Made by a program: the position numbers and the translations under genes
Shown: positions 8,696-17,858 of the stretch, piece after piece
How the letters are laid out: every line of letters begins with the position of its first letter
How positions within the stretch are numbered: position 1 is the first letter of the stretch
NCBI GenBank assembly: GCA_900319865.1
Contig: ONQD01000019.1
Coordinates: 1 to 42,157 of the forward strand
Source: an uncultured Bacteroidales bacterium
GTDB lineage: Bacteria; Bacteroidota; Bacteroidia; Bacteroidales; P3
Length of the DNA stretch: 42,157 nt
Reading direction: 5' to 3'
The notes under the pieces: generated by a model
Database searches by the model: none
What the model was told of the DNA's origin: nothing
Seen by the model: only the letters and a program-made list of their open reading frames with translations

Positions 8696-8883
8696 AAATG
8701 ATAACGAAAGAACCGAGAGAGGTTTTTAAATAAAAATAAAGTCAATATTAATTAACTAAAAAAGGCAACTTGCTGACCATTAGAGGAAAATAGATAAAAA
8801 CGATGATGGGATGCACAAAAAAAATAAAAAAAACATACAATAAATTGCAATTTTTTAAGTTAATAGGATACTGAATAATTAAG

Positions 8884-9345
8884 ATGAAAGCGATAATAAA
8901 CACACCTAAAGGATCGATGACAGCGGAACTGTATGAAAAAGAGGTTCCCAACACAGTTGCAAACTTTGTGAAACTGGCCCAGTCGGGCTTTTATGACGGG
9001 CTGAGATTCCACAGGGTGATACCCGACTTTGTAATACAGGGCGGATGCCCCTACAGCCGTAATATGCGAGACCCGAGAGTGGGCACCGGTGGACCGGGAT
9101 GGCACATAAAATGCGAGACACAGGCAGAAAAGCAATACCACGACCGTGGTGTGCTGTCGATGGCCCATGCCGGGAAAGACACTGGCGGAAGTCAGTTCTT
9201 TATATGCCACAACCGCGAGAACACGCAGCATCTGGACGGAGTGCACACCTGTTTCGGACGAGTGGTGGAGGGATTGGAAGTGATAGACGAAATAAGGGCA
9301 GGTGATTTGATAGAGAGCATTGTGATAGTTCCGGACGAACAATAA
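8884..9345 (+). CDS. Peptidyl-prolyl cis-trans isomerase, cyclophilin type
   Basis: A 153-residue single-domain cyclophilin catalysing proline isomerisation during folding. The signature [13 protein letters not shown] (around residues 41-53), the GGSQFFIC motif and [11 protein letters not shown] are all present, including the catalytic arginine of FHRV. There is no signal peptide, so it should be cytoplasmic. The 188-bp AT-rich gap before it separates it from the signal peptidase gene; the next gene follows after 59 bp. The length is normal for bacterial PpiB-like proteins. Confidence 0.95.
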   Translation: MKAIINTPKGSMTAELYEKEVPNTVANFVKLAQSGFYDGLRFHRVIPDFVIQGGCPYSRNMRDPRVGTGGPGWHIKCETQAEKQYHDRGVLSMAHAGKDTGGSQFFICHNRENTQHLDGVHTCFGRVVEGLEVIDEIRAGDLIESIVIVPDEQ

Positions 9346-9404
9346 ACGACACGAATAGTTACTTGGAAAGAAATAGTAATAAAAGACAAAAACATTTTTG
9401 ATAT

Positions 9405-10100
9405 ATGAACTTAGGAATTAAATTGCTTGTAGCAGAGGACGACCCCAATCTGGGGACTATATTGAAAGCTTATCTTACACAAAAGGGTTACACAGTATTT
9501 TTGGCTGTTGACGGACAGTCGGCATTGGATTCATATCAGAACGACGATGTGGATGCCTGCATTCTGGACATCATGATGCCAGTGAAGGATGGTTTCACCG
9601 TGGCCAAGGAAATACGCCGCGTGGACAAACGGATACCCATCATTTTCCTGACAGCCAAGAACCTGGAAGCCGACAAGTTGAAAGGCTTTGAAATCGGTGC
9701 GGATGACTATGTGACCAAACCGTTCAGCATGGACGAGCTGTTGGCACGTTTGAATGCCACAATACGCCGCTCGTTCGACGACGGAAAGCCCGACAAGAAT
9801 CTGTTCCACATTGGCGACTTTGTGTTCGATTATGCCCACCAGACCCTTACTTGTGGCGACAATGTGCAGCGCCTGACCATGAAGGAGAGCGAGCTGCTGA
9901 GAATGTTTGCCATGAACTTCAACCAGTTGGTGGACCGTACCAGCACACTGCAAAAGATTTGGAAAGACGACAGCTATTTTGCCGCACGAAGCATGGACGT
10001 GTATATCACCAAGCTGCGCAAATATCTGAAAGTGGACCCGAAAGTGCAGATAGTGAATGTGCATGGAGTGGGATTCCGATTGACAGTAAAGAACGACTAA
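9405..10100 (+). CDS. Response regulator, OmpR/PhoB family (RprY-like)
   Basis: A 231-residue two-component regulator. The receiver domain (1-120) has the acidic pocket EDD at 11-13, phospho-acceptor Asp55 in ILDIMMP, Thr83 and Lys105 in the conserved KPFSMDEL context. The C-terminal winged helix (about 135-230) ends with the typical VHGVGFRL. The receiver resembles Bacteroides RprY, but no sensor kinase gene is adjacent, so the partner must be elsewhere and the regulon is unknown. Its stop codon abuts the start codon of the metallohydrolase gene, implying co-transcription. Confidence 0.93.
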   Translation: MNLGIKLLVAEDDPNLGTILKAYLTQKGYTVFLAVDGQSALDSYQNDDVDACILDIMMPVKDGFTVAKEIRRVDKRIPIIFLTAKNLEADKLKGFEIGADDYVTKPFSMDELLARLNATIRRSFDDGKPDKNLFHIGDFVFDYAHQTLTCGDNVQRLTMKESELLRMFAMNFNQLVDRTSTLQKIWKDDSYFAARSMDVYITKLRKYLKVDPKVQIVNVHGVGFRLTVKND

Positions 10101-10871
10101 ATGAGATTGACTTTTTTAGGAACGGGTACTTCGCAAGGGGTGCCCGTTATAGCATGTGGATGTGCGGTGTGCCAGTCGCAGGACAAACGTGACAGGCATT
10201 TGCGTACGTCGGCACTGGTAGAGACCGATGAAGGGAAAAATATACTGATAGACATAGGGCCGGACTTCAGGGAGCAGATGCTGCGCGAGAAAGTGAGCCA
10301 CCTGGACAGCATATTGATTACACATGCACACCGGGATCACGTCGGGGGATTGGACGACATAAGGTCGTTCAACTATGTGCAGCACTGCAAGATGGAGATA
10401 TTTTGCAACCATGAGGCACGCACAGCCATAGAGCGGGACTATCATTATATTTTCGCCTACCATGAGTTTCCCGGACTGCCAGAGGCCAACCTGCACGAGG
10501 TGAGCGGAGACGAACCGTTTGAGGCGGCAGGGGTAGAGGTGATGCCGGTGAAAGCGATGCATAAGGATTTGCCGATATTGGGCTACCGCATCGGGAAACT
10601 TGGATACATCACCGATGCCAACCATATAGAACCTCGAGAACTGGATAAGTTGAGGGGAGTGGATGTGCTTGTGATCAACGCTTTGCGGAAGACAAAACAT
10701 TTCTCCCACTTCTGTTTGGAAGAGGCGTTGGAGGTGATAAAAGAAGTGAAGCCGAATAGGGCATATATCACCCATGTGAGTCATGAAATGGGACTGTATG
10801 CCGAAGTGAATGGAGAATTGCCGGAAGGAGTGCAGATAGCCTGCGACGGAGAAAAAGTGACAATTCAATAA
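10101..10871 (+). CDS. MBL-fold metallohydrolase, PhnP-like
   Basis: A 256-residue metallo-beta-lactamase-fold enzyme. The metal site HxHxDH is at residues 75-80 (THAHRDH), with further ligands expected in DANH near 173 and THVSH near 243. The N-terminus carries the GTGTSQGVP motif and three cysteines (19, 21, 24) as in PhnP, where they bind a structural zinc. PhnP hydrolyses 5-phosphoribosyl 1,2-cyclic phosphate, but no phn genes are nearby, so the substrate here is open; a cyclic phosphodiester is a reasonable guess. It begins directly after the response regulator stop codon, with no gap. Confidence 0.85.
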   Translation: MRLTFLGTGTSQGVPVIACGCAVCQSQDKRDRHLRTSALVETDEGKNILIDIGPDFREQMLREKVSHLDSILITHAHRDHVGGLDDIRSFNYVQHCKMEIFCNHEARTAIERDYHYIFAYHEFPGLPEANLHEVSGDEPFEAAGVEVMPVKAMHKDLPILGYRIGKLGYITDANHIEPRELDKLRGVDVLVINALRKTKHFSHFCLEEALEVIKEVKPNRAYITHVSHEMGLYAEVNGELPEGVQIACDGEKVTIQ

Positions 10872-10887
10872 AAAGAAGAAGAGAAAG

Positions 10888-11988
10888 ATGCACTTGCATA
10901 TTGTATCGTTCAACGTTCCGTGGCCAGCCGATTATGGCGGAGTGATAGATGTGTATTACCGCATCAAAGCACTGTGGGCCAGTGGTGTGAAGATTCATCT
11001 TCACTGCTACACCTATGGGCGAGGGAAAGCGGAAGAGTTGGAAAGAATATGTGAGGAAGTGTGTTATTATGAGCGTGCAACAGGAATGAAAAGCCAGTTG
11101 TCGAGGAAGCCCTATATAGTCCGGTCACGACAGTCGGAGGCCTTGATAGAACGGCTCAAACAGGACGATTATCCAATACTGCTGGAAGGACTGCACAACG
11201 GATATGTGCTGGAACGGCTGAAAGGCAGCGGCCGCCGGATAATGGTTCGTGCCCACAACGTGGAACATGAATACTATCAAGAACTTGCCCAGGCAGAGAA
11301 GAGCGCCTGGAAACGGTGGTTCTTCAATATGGAATCCCGGAAGTTGAGACGCTACGAACCTGTGTTGAAGGAGGCTACGGCGGTGTTGGCAATATCGGAA
11401 AAAGATGCTTCACATTTCAAAGAGATAGGGTGCAAGGACGTGAGGGTTGTGCCGCCATCGCACGGACACAGCCAAGTAACGTCGCTGCTGGGCAGGGGAG
11501 AGTATGTGCTGTATCACGGAAACCTCTCTGTGCCAGAGAACGAGGCGGCGGCGTTGTACTTACTGAAAGAGGTGTTCAATGATAGTCCTTACAGACTGAC
11601 AATTGCGGGCCGCAATCCGAGCGAGGAGCTTCGGAGAGAGATTGAGAAAAATACGAATGTGACACTTGTGGCAAATCCTGACGACGACACAATGCACAAA
11701 CTGTTGCAGAATGCACATGTGAACCTGCTGGTTACCGGACAGGCGACGGGAGTGAAGTTGAAGCTGATGAACGCACTGTATGAGGGGCGGCATTGCTTGG
11801 TGAACAGCAATATGGTGGCAGGAACAGGGCTGGAAAGAGCCTGTACTGTGGCAAATACGGCAGAAGAACTGCGGGAAGCACTGGACAGGCTGGTGAGGCT
11901 GGAGTTTGACGAAGTGGAGCGCAACCGACGGATAGATGTGTTGAAAACAGCAGACATACAGAAAGAATTAGAAAAAATAATTATGTAA
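10888..11988 (+). CDS. Glycosyltransferase, GT4-like
   Basis: A 366-residue GT-B glycosyltransferase starting 16 bp after the metallohydrolase. Visible features are the N-terminal PADYGG motif (nucleotide-sugar transferases of this group often have a G-G loop here), RAHNVEHEYY around 121-130, LAISEKD, YHGNLSVPEN in the second lobe and a C-terminal GVKLKLMNALYEGRHCLV segment in the place of the donor-binding E-x7-E region. No membrane segment is seen. Donor and acceptor cannot be inferred. A strong promoter box follows immediately after its stop codon. Confidence 0.82.
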   Translation: MHLHIVSFNVPWPADYGGVIDVYYRIKALWASGVKIHLHCYTYGRGKAEELERICEEVCYYERATGMKSQLSRKPYIVRSRQSEALIERLKQDDYPILLEGLHNGYVLERLKGSGRRIMVRAHNVEHEYYQELAQAEKSAWKRWFFNMESRKLRRYEPVLKEATAVLAISEKDASHFKEIGCKDVRVVPPSHGHSQVTSLLGRGEYVLYHGNLSVPENEAAALYLLKEVFNDSPYRLTIAGRNPSEELRREIEKNTNVTLVANPDDDTMHKLLQNAHVNLLVTGQATGVKLKLMNALYEGRHCLVNSNMVAGTGLERACTVANTAEELREALDRLVRLEFDEVERNRRIDVLKTADIQKELEKIIM

Positions 11989-12004
11989 AATGCGTAATAT
12001 TTCA

Positions 12005-12012
12005 TATCTTTG
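12005..12012 (+). promoter_or_regulatory. Putative -7 element for the DUF4199 / GT2 operon
   Basis: TATCTTTG followed by CA, a full consensus match, 17 bp before the ATG at 12029. TTATG at 11981-11985 is at about the right distance for a weak -33 element. Confidence 0.6.
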
Positions 12013-12028
12013 CATTTTATAATAAAGT

Positions 12029-12613
12029 ATGGCGAGATTTTTTAGGAGATATAAATCAACCATTTATGGCAACTACCGGAAGGCATATTGTGTCGACGGT
12101 GTGTTGACAGGCGTTTGCATGTCGGCATTGATGGCTATTAGGGATTTGATTGCGACGAAGCCCATGGCCTCACCCGAGAACTATGTGACCGAAATCATAT
12201 TGGCGGTTGGCATACTTTGGTCGACCTATCAATACCGCAAGCAGTTGCCCGAAGGTAAGGTGACATTCAAAGAATTGATGCTGCTGGGATTGGGGATAGG
12301 CGTGGTGAGTGCATTGGTGTATGGGCTGTGGGTATGGCTGAACTGCGGTGTGCTGAGCCCGGAGCGTGTGCAATACTACAACGAGCAGCGCATGGCAGTG
12401 ATGAATGCACCCGAACAGAGTGCCGAAGCGGCCATTGCCATAGAGAAAGTGAAAGTATATACGGCTGGCGACTGGGCCTTTATAGGAGGATTCCGGTCGG
12501 CAGTGATGAGTATTATTATAGCGTTCTTTGCCGCACTGATATTCCGAACCGAGAAAGGGACTGTGGTGACCAAGGAACAGAAAACAGAAAATTCAAAACA
12601 AACTCAAAAATAA
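12029..12613 (+). CDS. DUF4199 family membrane protein
   Basis: A 194-residue integral membrane protein of unknown function. Four hydrophobic segments can be seen, near residues 27-42, 52-68, 86-105 and 148-170, with a soluble loop between the third and fourth and a basic, polar tail. The layout and the immediately following GT2 gene (12-bp gap) match the usual Bacteroidetes DUF4199 context, where it may assist a membrane glycosyltransferase. Function is inferred from neighbourhood only. Confidence 0.8.
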   Translation: MARFFRRYKSTIYGNYRKAYCVDGVLTGVCMSALMAIRDLIATKPMASPENYVTEIILAVGILWSTYQYRKQLPEGKVTFKELMLLGLGIGVVSALVYGLWVWLNCGVLSPERVQYYNEQRMAVMNAPEQSAEAAIAIEKVKVYTAGDWAFIGGFRSAVMSIIIAFFAALIFRTEKGTVVTKEQKTENSKQTQK

Positions 12614-12625
12614 CAAAACAACATA

Positions 12626-13582
12626 ATGGATATATCGATTATTGTACCGCTGTTTAACGAAGACGAATCGCTGCCGCATCTGGCAGAATGGATAGACCGT
12701 GTGATGGAGGAACATCACTTTGACTATGAGGTAATCATGGTAGACGACGGGAGCAAGGACCGCTCCTGGCAAGTGATAGAGGGTCTGCACGAGAAGAATC
12801 CCCGCTACAAGGGGGTGAAATTCCGTCGCAACTACGGTAAATCGGCAGCACTGAATGTGGGATTTGGCAGAGCCAGCGGTGATGTGGTCATCACGATGGA
12901 TGCCGACCTGCAGGACAGCCCCGACGAAGTGCCCGAGCTTTACAGAATGATAAAGGAAGAAGGCTATGATTTGGTGAGCGGATGGAAAAAGAAACGCTAT
13001 GACTCGAAGCTGGCCAAAAACATACCCTCAAAGTTCTTTAACTGGACTACGCGCAAGATGAGCGGAATAAAGCTGCATGATTTCAACTGTGGCTTGAAGG
13101 CTTACAGGTACGATGTGGTGAAAAGTATAGAGGTGTATGGAGAAATGCACAGATATATACCTGTGATAGCCAAGTGGGCCGGTTTCGGCAATATAGGTGA
13201 GAAGGTGGTTCAGCACCGCAAACGTGAATTCGGTGTGACCAAATTCGGATTGAACCGCTTTGTGAACGGCTATCTGGACCTGATGAGTATCATGTTCATG
13301 TCGAAATTCGGCAAACAGCCCATGCACTTTTTCGGACTGATAGGGAGTATGGCCTTTTTGCTGGGATTTATTGCATTTGTGGTGGTGTGTGTGATGCGGC
13401 TTTGCGGACATATCTCGCTGACCAACAGCGTATGGTTCTATGTGTCGATGCTGTTCATACTGATGGGCACCATGCTGTTTCTGGCAGGATTCCTGGGCGA
13501 ACTGATATGCCGTAATTCGACCACACGCAACCAATATCTGATAGAGAAAGACATGGTGTGCGACTTGACAATCGAGAAATAA
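12626..13582 (+). CDS. Glycosyltransferase family 2, polyprenyl-phosphate type
   Basis: A 318-residue GT-A enzyme resembling dolichol-phosphate-mannose synthase and bactoprenol glucosyltransferases (GtrB/ArnC-like). The nucleotide-sugar site is seen as VDDGSKDRS (39-47) and the DXD-type motif as MDADLQD (91-97). Two C-terminal membrane helices near 232-254 and 267-290 anchor it. Such enzymes load a sugar onto a lipid carrier on the cytoplasmic face for later flipping and transfer. It lies 12 bp downstream of the DUF4199 gene and shares its promoter. Confidence 0.9.
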   Translation: MDISIIVPLFNEDESLPHLAEWIDRVMEEHHFDYEVIMVDDGSKDRSWQVIEGLHEKNPRYKGVKFRRNYGKSAALNVGFGRASGDVVITMDADLQDSPDEVPELYRMIKEEGYDLVSGWKKKRYDSKLAKNIPSKFFNWTTRKMSGIKLHDFNCGLKAYRYDVVKSIEVYGEMHRYIPVIAKWAGFGNIGEKVVQHRKREFGVTKFGLNRFVNGYLDLMSIMFMSKFGKQPMHFFGLIGSMAFLLGFIAFVVVCVMRLCGHISLTNSVWFYVSMLFILMGTMLFLAGFLGELICRNSTTRNQYLIEKDMVCDLTIEK

Positions 13583-13617
13583 TAAAAAGACAACAACTAA
13601 TAAAGACTGAATAGATT

Positions 13618-14718
13618 ATGTCCCTTCAATGCGGAATAGTAGGACTGCCCAATGTGGGCAAATCAACATTGTTCAACTGCCTGAGTAACGCAAAAGCACA
13701 GGCGGCCAATTTCCCTTTCTGCACGATAGAACCCAATGTGGGAGTGATAACAGTGCCGGACGAGAGGCTGGCCAAACTGGTAGAAATGGAGCGGCCGGCC
13801 AGCGTGGTGCCTGCCACGGTGGAAATAGTGGATATTGCCGGACTGGTGAAAGGAGCTTCGAAAGGAGAGGGTTTGGGCAATAAGTTTCTGGGCGATATAC
13901 GTACCACTGACGCTATAATCCATGTGTTGCGTTGTTTTGACGACGACAATGTGACCCATGTGGACGGAAGTGTGGACCCCATACGCGACAAGCAGACCAT
14001 CGATTTGGAGCTGCAGTTTAAGGACTTGGAGACAATAGAAAACCGTTATGACAAAGAGGTGAAGAAAGCCAAGGCCGGCGGCGATGCCAAAGCCAAGAAA
14101 CTGGTGGAGGTTATGGACCTGTACAGAAACGCCCTGCTGTCGGGACATAGTGCACGCACTGTGGAACTTGACGAGGGACAACAGGAGGCGGCCAAAGACT
14201 TGATGCTGCTCACCGCGAAACCGATACTGTATGTCTGCAATGTGGACGAAGCATCGGTGGTTTCGGGCAACAAATATGTGGATGCTGTACGCGAAGCGGT
14301 GAAAGACGAGAATGCCGAAGTGCTGGTGATAGGTGCAGGCATAGAAGCCGATATAGCTGAACTGGAGACATACGAAGAGAAGCAGATGTTTCTGGAAGAC
14401 TTGGGGCTGAAAGAGTCGGGGGTGAACCGGTTGATTAAAGCCGCCTACAAATTGTTGAACTTGCAAACATTCCTCACGGCAGGACCCAAAGAATGCCGTG
14501 CATGGACATTTAAGAAAGGAATGAAAGCACCTCAGACTGCGGGAATTATTCATAGCGATTTCGAGAGAGGCTTTATCCGCGCCGAGGTGATAAAATATGA
14601 AGATTATGTGGCATTGGGCAGTGAAGCCAAATGCCGCGAAGCAGGAAAAATAGCCATTGAGGGTAAGGACTATGTGGTGCAGGATGGAGACATCATGCAC
14701 TTCCGTTTCAACGTGTGA
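13618..14718 (+). CDS. ychF: Redox-regulated ATPase YchF (Obg family)
   Basis: A 366-residue P-loop protein of the YchF/OLA1 subfamily, which prefers ATP over GTP and binds ribosomes. The G1 motif GLPNVGKST is at 9-17, followed by FPFCTIEPNVGVI (typical YchF switch I) and the DIAGLVKGASKGEGLGN segment. A helical insertion (about 130-200) and the C-terminal TGS-like domain, beginning around LLNLQTFLTAGPKE, complete the family architecture. Its length is standard. It sits 35 bp after the GT2 gene and 25 bp before the PorW-like gene. Confidence 0.97.
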   Translation: MSLQCGIVGLPNVGKSTLFNCLSNAKAQAANFPFCTIEPNVGVITVPDERLAKLVEMERPASVVPATVEIVDIAGLVKGASKGEGLGNKFLGDIRTTDAIIHVLRCFDDDNVTHVDGSVDPIRDKQTIDLELQFKDLETIENRYDKEVKKAKAGGDAKAKKLVEVMDLYRNALLSGHSARTVELDEGQQEAAKDLMLLTAKPILYVCNVDEASVVSGNKYVDAVREAVKDENAEVLVIGAGIEADIAELETYEEKQMFLEDLGLKESGVNRLIKAAYKLLNLQTFLTAGPKECRAWTFKKGMKAPQTAGIIHSDFERGFIRAEVIKYEDYVALGSEAKCREAGKIAIEGKDYVVQDGDIMHFRFNV

Positions 14719-14743
14719 TATAACATAAAACCCGAAATAAACT

Positions 14744-17500
14744 ATGCGGAAGAGACTGAATAGAATCATGGTGGCGGTGGCTGCTGTCGGACTGACGGCA
14801 GCGGTGTGCTCGTGTTCGACACAAAAAGCCACATGGTCGAATATTCAGTATCATAACCTGACCACCCACTACAATATTTGGTGGAACGGGAACGAGAGTT
14901 TGAAAAAGGGGGTGGAAGAGATAGAAACACGCTGCAAGGACGACTACACAAGGATGATACCTGTGGTGAAGCTGGGCACAAAAGAAGAAGTGATGCCCAT
15001 CTATCCTAATTTCGACAGGGCAGTAGAGAAGAGCCTGAAAGGAATAAAGAAACACAGTATCTTTGTGAACGGACAAGAGCATGTGCCATATATAGCCAAA
15101 TGTTACATGATGACGGCCTATGCCACATTCTATAAACATGACTATGTGACCGCGGCGAGTACCTGTCAGATGCTTGCATCGCAATATGCAGGGACAGAGA
15201 TAGGGGATGAGGCATCGGTGCTTATGGCACGCTGTTCGACTATGGACCAGCGGTATCAGGATGCCGAGAGTGCGCTGGACGAACTGATGACAGCTGCAGG
15301 AAAGGATAATTTCGCCGAAAGCCAGAAACTGAACCTGTATGTAGCAATGGCGGAATGCACCCTGTATCAGGAGAAATACAAGAAATGTGTGCAGTTTCTT
15401 AAGATGGCACTAGAACAAGGCCCATCAAGAAGGCAGAAAGCCCGTATCTATTTCCTCCTGGGACAAATATACCAGGATCAAGAGAAAAGACCGACGGCCT
15501 CGAAGTACTATGAGAAAGTGCTGAAATGCGGTCCCTCGTACGAAATGGAGTTCAATGCACGGTTGAACCTGGCTTCGTGTGCCGACCTTCAGCACACAGA
15601 CCGGAAAGCTTTGGAAAGGTTGTTGGACCGCATGTTGAAAGACAAGAAAAACGAGGAGTTTTTAGACCAGATATATTACGCCAAAGGCGAAATGTATATG
15701 GGAATGCGTGAGATTAAGAAGGCGTGTGAGGAGTTCAAGACCTCGTCGGCTGTATCGAAAAACAATCCTGCACAGAAAGCCCGTTCGGCAATACGGCTGG
15801 GGGGGATACTTTACGACAAGTTTCAGGACTATGACCACGCGCAACTGTATTACGATACAGCGATGTCGATAATAAAACCAGACTATCCCCATTACAGCAA
15901 TATTAAATCGCGCTACGACCTGCTGACCTCGCTGGTGGCATATACGAGGGTGATATCTCACAACGACAGCCTGATAGCAGTGGCCAACATGCCAGAAAAA
16001 GAGCGGCTAGAGCTGATAAACAAAAAGATTGAAGAATTGAAGGAAGCCGAGCAGGCTGCCAAAGAGCGTGAGATGCTGGAACAACTGGCAAGTGACAGCA
16101 AGGCACAGATGAACTCACTGCAGGGCGACTGGTACTTTTACAACAGCAACACTGTGCAGAAGGGAAAAGAGACCTTTAAACAGCGGTGGGGAATGAGGAC
16201 ATTGGAGGACTATTGGTTTCTGTCGAAAAAAGGTTTGATGGGAATGAATATGCTGGCGCAAGACATTTCATCCGACAATCAGACCGATGAAGACGGGGAC
16301 GGGGAAGACGACACTGTGGCCGACAGCACACAGGCCAAAGGCAAAGAGCTGAAAGGTGACCCCAAAGACCCACATAATGTTGCCTACTATCTGAAGTCAC
16401 TGCCTAAGAGTAAGGAAGAGCTGGACTCGATGCAGCGAGAAACCTCGATGTGCCTGTTGAATGCAGGGTATATATATTACGACGGAATAAGAAATATAGA
16501 CAAGGCATTGGAATGCTATCTGCGGCTGACGAATGAATATACAGGCAATGCGGAAATAGTGCAGGCATTTTACATGCTGTACAAAATATACGACAAACAG
16601 GGCAATACTCCGAGCTCCAACTACTACCGGGACATGGTGCTGATGGGATTCCCCGACAGCGACTTCTCCAATCTGATACTCGACGAGGATTACTACAAAG
16701 AGATTATCCGGCGCGGACAATTGGTGAAAGAGGATTACAACGAGGTATATACCCTGTACCGGAAGCATAAATACAACGAAGTGCTGAGAGCGGTGGACAA
16801 TGCCTCACAGCTGTATGAAGGCGACCCGATGCTTGGAAAATTCCACTATTGGGAAGGGTTGGCCTATGCCAAAATGGACAATAAGGCAGCAGCCATAAAA
16901 ACATTTACCTCCATTGTCGAGAGTTATCCTTCAAGCGATAGTATAGTGCCTTTGGCTCAAAACCAGTTGGACTACCTACTGGGTGAAGGAGGAAAGTATG
17001 TGGCTTCGAGTGGTGCAGACGAAGAAATAGTGGATGGGGAGAAGGCAGAAAAGAATAAAACCACCACGAATAAAACCGACAACAGAATGGCAGAAACGAG
17101 TCAGGATGAAGAGCTTCCACCTGAAGCTCAGCTGTTCAGATATAAAGAGCAACTGCCACACTTTGTTATCATACTGGTGAAAGAGAAAAAGATTAGAGCC
17201 ACCCAGTTACAGTCGAAAATTGGCGATTTTGTAAGGACATATTATGCCAACATGCCATACAAGGCAAGTCCGCTGTTGTTCAACGATTCCACACAAATGG
17301 TAACCATTACAGGCTTTAATAATGCCAACGAGGCAAAGGACTTTTGCAGACATGTGCAATTGAACGATGGTCCGATGGTTGAATACAACAAGGAAGATTA
17401 TATGGTGTTCGCCATATCGAAACAGAACTACGCTACCTTCTACAACCGCAAAAAGGTGGATGCATATAAATTGTTTTACGAAAAATATTACGGAAAATGA
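14744..17500 (+). CDS. TPR lipoprotein, PorW/SprE-like (type IX secretion)
   Basis: A 918-residue lipoprotein: signal peptide 1-23 with lipobox VCSC (lipidated Cys24), then an all-helical repeat protein. The segment right after the cysteine, with YHNLTTHYNIWWNGNESLKKG split around residues 36-57, closely matches the N-terminus of PorW/SprE, a periplasmic lipoprotein of the type IX secretion and gliding machinery. TPR-like helices span about 95-420; a charged, low-complexity segment (about 505-530) and a K/E/T-rich linker (about 765-790) separate later domains. The last ~120 residues form a separate mixed alpha/beta domain. The stop overlaps the bactofilin start by 4 bp. No other T9SS gene is visible here. 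Confidence 0.82.
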   Translation: MRKRLNRIMVAVAAVGLTAAVCSCSTQKATWSNIQYHNLTTHYNIWWNGNESLKKGVEEIETRCKDDYTRMIPVVKLGTKEEVMPIYPNFDRAVEKSLKGIKKHSIFVNGQEHVPYIAKCYMMTAYATFYKHDYVTAASTCQMLASQYAGTEIGDEASVLMARCSTMDQRYQDAESALDELMTAAGKDNFAESQKLNLYVAMAECTLYQEKYKKCVQFLKMALEQGPSRRQKARIYFLLGQIYQDQEKRPTASKYYEKVLKCGPSYEMEFNARLNLASCADLQHTDRKALERLLDRMLKDKKNEEFLDQIYYAKGEMYMGMREIKKACEEFKTSSAVSKNNPAQKARSAIRLGGILYDKFQDYDHAQLYYDTAMSIIKPDYPHYSNIKSRYDLLTSLVAYTRVISHNDSLIAVANMPEKERLELINKKIEELKEAEQAAKEREMLEQLASDSKAQMNSLQGDWYFYNSNTVQKGKETFKQRWGMRTLEDYWFLSKKGLMGMNMLAQDISSDNQTDEDGDGEDDTVADSTQAKGKELKGDPKDPHNVAYYLKSLPKSKEELDSMQRETSMCLLNAGYIYYDGIRNIDKALECYLRLTNEYTGNAEIVQAFYMLYKIYDKQGNTPSSNYYRDMVLMGFPDSDFSNLILDEDYYKEIIRRGQLVKEDYNEVYTLYRKHKYNEVLRAVDNASQLYEGDPMLGKFHYWEGLAYAKMDNKAAAIKTFTSIVESYPSSDSIVPLAQNQLDYLLGEGGKYVASSGADEEIVDGEKAEKNKTTTNKTDNRMAETSQDEELPPEAQLFRYKEQLPHFVIILVKEKKIRATQLQSKIGDFVRTYYANMPYKASPLLFNDSTQMVTITGFNNANEAKDFCRHVQLNDGPMVEYNKEDYMVFAISKQNYATFYNRKKVDAYKLFYEKYYGK

Positions 17501-17841
17501 ACGAGACAAGCAATGGGCTAATAAACACCATCACTGTAGGCACATCAATAAAAGGAGACATCCAGGCCAACGGCGATTTCAGAATGGACGGCAGTTTGGA
17601 AGGGAATATTACCCTGACGGGCAAACTGGTGGTAGGAGAGCATGGCCACATTGTGGGTAATGTGGTGTGCCAAAATGCCAACGTGATAGGCATAATAGAC
17701 GGGAACCTCTCGGTGAAAGAATTTCTCACACTATATGCTTCGTCGAGAGTGAAAGGGGATATTGTGGCCAATAAGTTGGCGATTGAGCCAGGTGCCTATT
17801 TTACGGGTAGCTGCCACATGCTAGACGAGCTATCGGATTGA
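17497..17841 (+). CDS. Bactofilin (polymer-forming cytoskeletal protein)
   Basis: A 114-residue bactofilin: short hydrophobic repeats with regularly spaced glycines (GDIQANGDFRMDGSLEGNI, then KLVVGEHGHIVGNV) form the right-handed beta-helix that polymerises without nucleotide. The N-terminal tail is short and polar, the C-terminal tail only a few residues. Bactofilins act as scaffolds for cell-shape or envelope machines. The ATG overlaps the stop of the PorW/SprE-like gene (ATGA), so translation of the two is likely coupled. Confidence 0.93.
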   Translation: MNETSNGLINTITVGTSIKGDIQANGDFRMDGSLEGNITLTGKLVVGEHGHIVGNVVCQNANVIGIIDGNLSVKEFLTLYASSRVKGDIVANKLAIEPGAYFTGSCHMLDELSD

Positions 17842-17858
17842 CCTAATACCTAAAGGAG

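Noticed and set aside
8708-8727. Possible terminator after the signal peptidase gene (AAGAACC / GGTTTTT)
   Set aside because: The stem has only two G-C pairs plus a G-U pair; too weak to call.
13663-14832. Long minus-strand frame (389 codons) opposite ychF
   Set aside because: YchF is complete and highly conserved on the plus strand; the reverse frame has no recognisable domain.
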